Assembly: GCA_949130495.1 (NCBI GenBank)
Contig: OX422214.1
Span: 257,118,187 to 257,182,186 of the forward strand
Direction of reading: 5' to 3'
From: Sambucus nigra
Lineage: Eukaryota > Streptophyta > Magnoliopsida > Dipsacales > Adoxaceae
Length of the DNA: 64,000 nt
A program made the position numbers and the translations under genes. The notes beneath the pieces are model-generated. The model did not search any database and was not told the DNA's origin. It worked only from the letters and a program-made list of their open reading frames with translations. Positions 60,203-64,000 of this stretch are shown in pieces. Within the stretch, counting starts at the first letter, position 1. Every line of letters starts with the position of its first letter.

Positions 60203-62375
60203 ATGTCAAGTATGGGTGATAATAAAAATCCATCTCACAATGCACCTGCTTCAACTGACCAAACAAATGCAACACCTCCTGTTATATCCCAAGCACTATC
60301 ATCGCACAGGTAACTTCTAAAAAACCCTAATGTTTAGGACCATTTTAATAAGCTTGGAAATGAAGATGGAAGTAAACTCAATAAGGTTTTGTGTACTTAT
60401 TGTTCAACTGAATATGCATATTCTAGTCAAAATGGAACTAGCACTTTGTGAAAACACTTTTCAAAATGTAAGGAGTATCCCTTAAATGATAAGAAAGAAA
60501 AGATCTTGGCTTTTCAAAAGGATAAGAATGAAGGGTAAGAAGAAGAAAGCAAACTCATTTCTTGGAAATTTGACCAACAATTATGTCGTGATGCACTGGC
60601 TAAAATGATTATCATAGATGAGCTACCGTTTAAGTTTGTTGAGCATGAGGGTTTTCGAATTTTTATGGCCGTTTGTCAACCTAAGTTTCAAAATGTGTCA
60701 CGCACTACAATAGCTAGGGATTGTTTGAATTTGTATGTTGGTTTAAAAAATGATATGAAAAAAGCTTTGAGCATTGCAACAAATCGAATTTGTCTCACCA
60801 CCGACACAATGGACTTCTTTGCAAAACATGAGTTATAAGGTACTTACGGCTCATTTTATTGATTTCAACTGGAAATTGCATAAAAAAATTCTAAATTTTA
60901 CGGTCATTCATAGTCATTAGGGTAATGCAATAGGACAAGCCATTGAGTCGTGCTTACTTCAACGGGGCATAGAAAAAGTTTTTACATTGACCGTTGATAA
61001 TGCTTCTTCAAACGATACCGCAATTGGTCACTTGAAAAAGAAACTTTAAAAAAAATGCTTTTGTTTTAGATGGAGAGTTTTTTCATATGAGGTGTTGTGC
61101 CAACATTTTAAACTTGATTGTGAGAAATGGGATGAAAGAGGTGGAATCATCCATCGCTAGAATTCGTGGAGCCGTTAGGTACATTAGGAGTTCACCCCAA
61201 AGAGCAACACAATTTCAAACTAGTTGTATTCAAGAAAAGTTGCCCTCAAATACCACACTTTGCCTTGATATTCCTACGCAGTGGAACTCTACTTACCTCA
61301 TGTTGGAAACATCAATTAAGTTTCAAAGGGCATTTGAAAGGATGGTGGATGATCATGAAACAACTTTTGCTTCCGATCTTAAGGAAGATGCTCCTATTGA
61401 TAAAGATTGGGAAAATGCAAAGGTTTTGGCAAAGTTTTTGAAAGTTTTTTATGATATTACTAAACGTTTTTCGGGGTCTTTGTATGTTACCGCCAATCAT
61501 TATTTTCATGATATCTGTGCAATTGAAGCACTTTTGTCCCAATGGAGCAAGAATAGTGATTTGACATTTAGTATAATGGCAATCAAGATGAAGAAAAAAT
61601 TTGATAAGTATTGGGGGAACATTGATAAAATTAATATGATGTTATTGATTGCGGTGGTGTTAGATCCTCGTTACAAGTTAATCACTTTGAACAGGTTAAT
61701 GATTTGGATATGCGAATTAGAGACCTTTTGCCTAGAATGTTCGTTCATTATCAAATGCTTGAAAGTATGGTTTCCCACTCAATAAAAGTAACTCAAACTC
61801 AAAGTTCGAATGAAATGGAGGTTGATCAATTTGGTGAAGTTGTGGAAGACGATGAAATGAAATCTCTTCAATCGGAATTTTTTCAACAATTAGAAAAAGA
61901 AGAAAATGTTGATGCAAAATCCGAGGTTGATAGATATTTAGAAGATGTGGAAAAGGATGTGTCTAACTTCGATATTTTAAGTTGGTGGAAACTCAATTCC
62001 ACTAGGTATCCGGTTCTTTCTTTAGTTGCAAGAGATGTTTTGGCTATTCCGGTATCCACGGTTGCTTCGGAATCGGCTTTTAGCATGGGTGGACGTGTGC
62101 TTGATCAATTTCGAAGTTCATTAACTTCTAGAATTGCGGAGTGCTTAATATGTGCCCAAAATTGGTTACGTGCGTCACGAATTCCTATAAATGTTGAGAT
62201 GAGATTGGATGAAATGAGTGATCTTGAGTCCGGTAAGTTAACATTATTTGTTATTAAACATTCTCATTCAATATGTGTTTTATTATTAAATGTTCTCATT
62301 ATATACTAATGCTTTATTTCAGTCATTACGGAAGATCCCGATCTTGTTAATATGTTCTCAAATCCTCCGTATTAA
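60203..62375 (+). pseudogene. hAT transposase (BED zinc finger, RNase H-like core, dimerisation domain), decayed
   Basis: An acceptor (TTTTCCAG) precedes the ATG at 60203. A BED-type finger (LCTYC, then KHFSKC) lies at about 60390-60470. The core includes FQNVSRTTIARDCL, ICLTTDT, LTVDNASSNDTA at about 60990, MRCCANILNLIV, and LDIPTQWNSTYLML at about 61275. The C-terminal dimerisation region has SWWKLNSTRYPVLS and ASESAFSMGGRVLD. A final intron (62233-62322, GTAAGT..CAG) joins in phase to a short last exon ending NMFSNPPY. Stops in the BED region (several TAG/TGA/TAA), at about 60838, between 60870 and 61070, and a one-base shift near 61690 make it non-functional. The full-length family protein has about 680 residues, which this length fits. 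The dimerisation segment is the best preserved. Confidence 0.88.
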
Positions 62376-62830
62376 GGTAAATTGTGTTGTTTTTAACTCC
62401 CTTTTACATTAAATATTTGTGTGTTTAGGTGTGCTTATTTTATGTTAATTTTATTTGTAGTTAGATGGTGTTGTTTGGGAGCTGTCATGTTGCTATTTTT
62501 TAGTTTTTCAGTGCTGTTGTTTAAGGACTTTTAGTGCTGCTATGTAAATGACCTCTGGGTGCTGTTTTAGTGCTGTTTTTTCAAGTGTAATGTGAACCAT
62601 CTATCTTGTTTCATGTGTAATGTGAAATTTATGCTGTTTTTAAGTGTGATGTGAGTATATATCATTGTTGTTTTTTATTGTTGAAAAAGAATGGCTAAAT
62701 ATTAAAATATGATAAAAGAATAGGGATCTATTTGAAAATTATATTGAATAATATGATGGAGCGTTATGAAGGACAAATGTTGTTTTTACATTTATAAACT
62801 ATGTTTGAAAGATATTTGAATATTTTTATA

Positions 62831-63005
62831 TCAAAAAGTGAATAGAACCGGGAACCGATCCGAACCAACCCAAGAACGATTGGTTCGAATTAGTTCGTTT
62901 CCAAAAAAAATCGGTTCCAGCTCCGTTTCCAAAATCCTGGAACCGAACCACCTCGATTCTGGTTTAGTAATGAAACCGAACCAACCCGAACCGTGTGCAC
63001 CGCTA
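62831..63005 (+). mobile_element. Right subterminal region and end of the hAT element
   Basis: Repeated GAACCGAACCAACCCGAACC-type units in both orientations end with CCGTGTGCACCGCTA, whose reverse complement TAGCGGTGCACACGG is a common hAT terminus. A matching left end was not found upstream of 60203, so the element is probably truncated on that side. Confidence 0.65.
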
Positions 63006-64000
63006 ATCCAAACTACAGACATTGGATCAGCGTTGTGAAGTAGGACATAGTCTATACACAAGATTAATCTTACAGTCAACAACGGCACACAAAGAAACAC
63101 TCAAAACAAAAAAGACGCTCTCAAAATACTCTATTGATTAATTAAATTTCCAAATATTGGGGGGTACCCTATATTTAGTGATGGGGGGGAAGATATATTC
63201 CTATAATATCCTGACTACTTGGGGGGGGGATGTGTCATGTCATACATGACATCACAAGGGTGATGACACACCTATACTACTAATAAAGAAGGAAAAACAA
63301 GAGGGGGAAATAAAAGAGAATAAAATAATGAAAATGAGAATTAGCCCCCCAATACTCTCTTCAATTCAAATCAAAAATATACGCCCCCCCTGTTTATTTG
63401 GCATCATATGGATACAGAGGTAGATCCATAAATTTATTTCAAGTGGGGCACAAACCATTGCCGGGGGTTCGGGGGCAGGAGCCCCCGAAATTTTTTTTAG
63501 GCTACAAATTTTATAGGGGTAAAAATTTGAATTTTTTTCTTTTTTTGGGTGAGGCACAACTCTAAATTTACAATTTTTTATGGGTAAAATTTTCAATTTT
63601 GAGATTTAGGGTGGGGAACTTGCCCCACCTCCCTTCCACATAGATCCCCCCCTGTATGGATACATCCCCACCTCTCTCATATAGCACACTCGTCCCCCCC
63701 CTCTTGCTTCAAATATTACGCCCACCTCCCCTGTTGTTTCCTTATTTGCACATTCACGACCCTGGCAGTAGGGGTAGCCGGTGTCACAAAAACAAAACTA
63801 GAGGGGAAGCGAATATATATAGAAAATAAGAGGGGAGGTATAATTATGTCAAAAGAGAAGAAGGGGCCATGTAATTCACCACCCCGCTCCACCCTATTTA
63901 TAGGCAAAATTCAAAGTTGACAAGCTAAACAAAACACAGTTGCCATTTGCAGCATATTGGGCTGCATCTTCTTTCCAGAGAACACCCGATCAAACAAATA
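63006..64000. other. Right flank, no gene recognised
   Basis: It contains C-runs and G-runs (for example 63160-63200, 63220-63230, 63375-63395, 63600-63720) and a GGGGGCAGGAGCCCCC hairpin at about 63470-63487. A minus-strand TATTTATAGG-like box occurs at about 63893-63903. The last 75 bases are open in one minus-strand frame, but no exon could be confirmed at the window edge. Confidence 0.45.

Noticed and set aside
63925..64000. Possible upstream exon of the host gene at the window edge
   Set aside because: One minus-strand frame is open, but no acceptor-donor pair or conserved motif could be verified.

Overview
The window is nuclear DNA of a flowering plant, probably a eudicot. It is AT-rich, has plant lineages of LTR retrotransposons, spliced plant-type reading frames, hAT, Stowaway, Helitron and CACTA elements, and pieces of plastid DNA. 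No rRNA, tRNA or CRISPR array was seen. Only one host gene can be supported; nearly everything else is transposable-element sequence, much of it nested.

Region 1 (1-1345) is flanking DNA with no recognisable gene. Region 2 (1346-40958) is one old Ty1/copia element of the SIRE/Maximus (Sirevirus) type on the minus strand, flanked by the 5-bp duplication AGTAA. It has been opened at three points. (a) A Ty3/gypsy Tat-type element with its pol deleted lies at 6483-14832 (duplication CACGT). It carries an antisense spliced plant-mobile-domain gene, and one of its LTRs holds a hAT MITE. (b) A 10.1-kb non-autonomous CACTA transposon lies at 15333-25451 (duplication CTT), with about 40 copies of a 168-bp satellite inside it. 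(c) A 12.4-kb Tat-type gypsy element lies at 26724-39136 (duplication CTCGT). It has gag, protease, RT, RNase H and integrase (all broken by stops or frameshifts), a 120-bp tandem array, and an antisense four-exon extra gene. Without these insertions the copia element is about 8.7 kb. Its coding order (gag, protease, integrase, RT, RNase H) is interrupted but collinear.

Region 3 (40964-53594) holds DNA transposons: a Helitron, a fold-back element, a Stowaway-like element whose core is joined plastid ycf1 and ycf2 DNA (itself invaded by a small LTR element), and an old hAT-like element containing two further hAT MITEs, one of which contains a third. Region 4 (53595-57120) is the 3' part of a real multi-exon gene on the minus strand. 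It encodes a conserved plant protein of unknown function and has one GC-AG intron. Splice signals suggest that its 3' untranslated region may continue to a polyadenylation signal at 41512, which would place region 3 inside a roughly 11.8-kb UTR intron. Region 5 (57121-64000) is non-coding DNA plus a decayed hAT transposase gene (60203-62375).

The points of most interest are the two unrelated antisense extra genes in two Tat elements, the plastid-DNA-carrying Stowaway-like element, the satellite inside the CACTA element with its 56-codon period, and the insertion order that can be read from the nesting. Coordinates of element ends come from matching terminal repeats and target-site duplications by eye.
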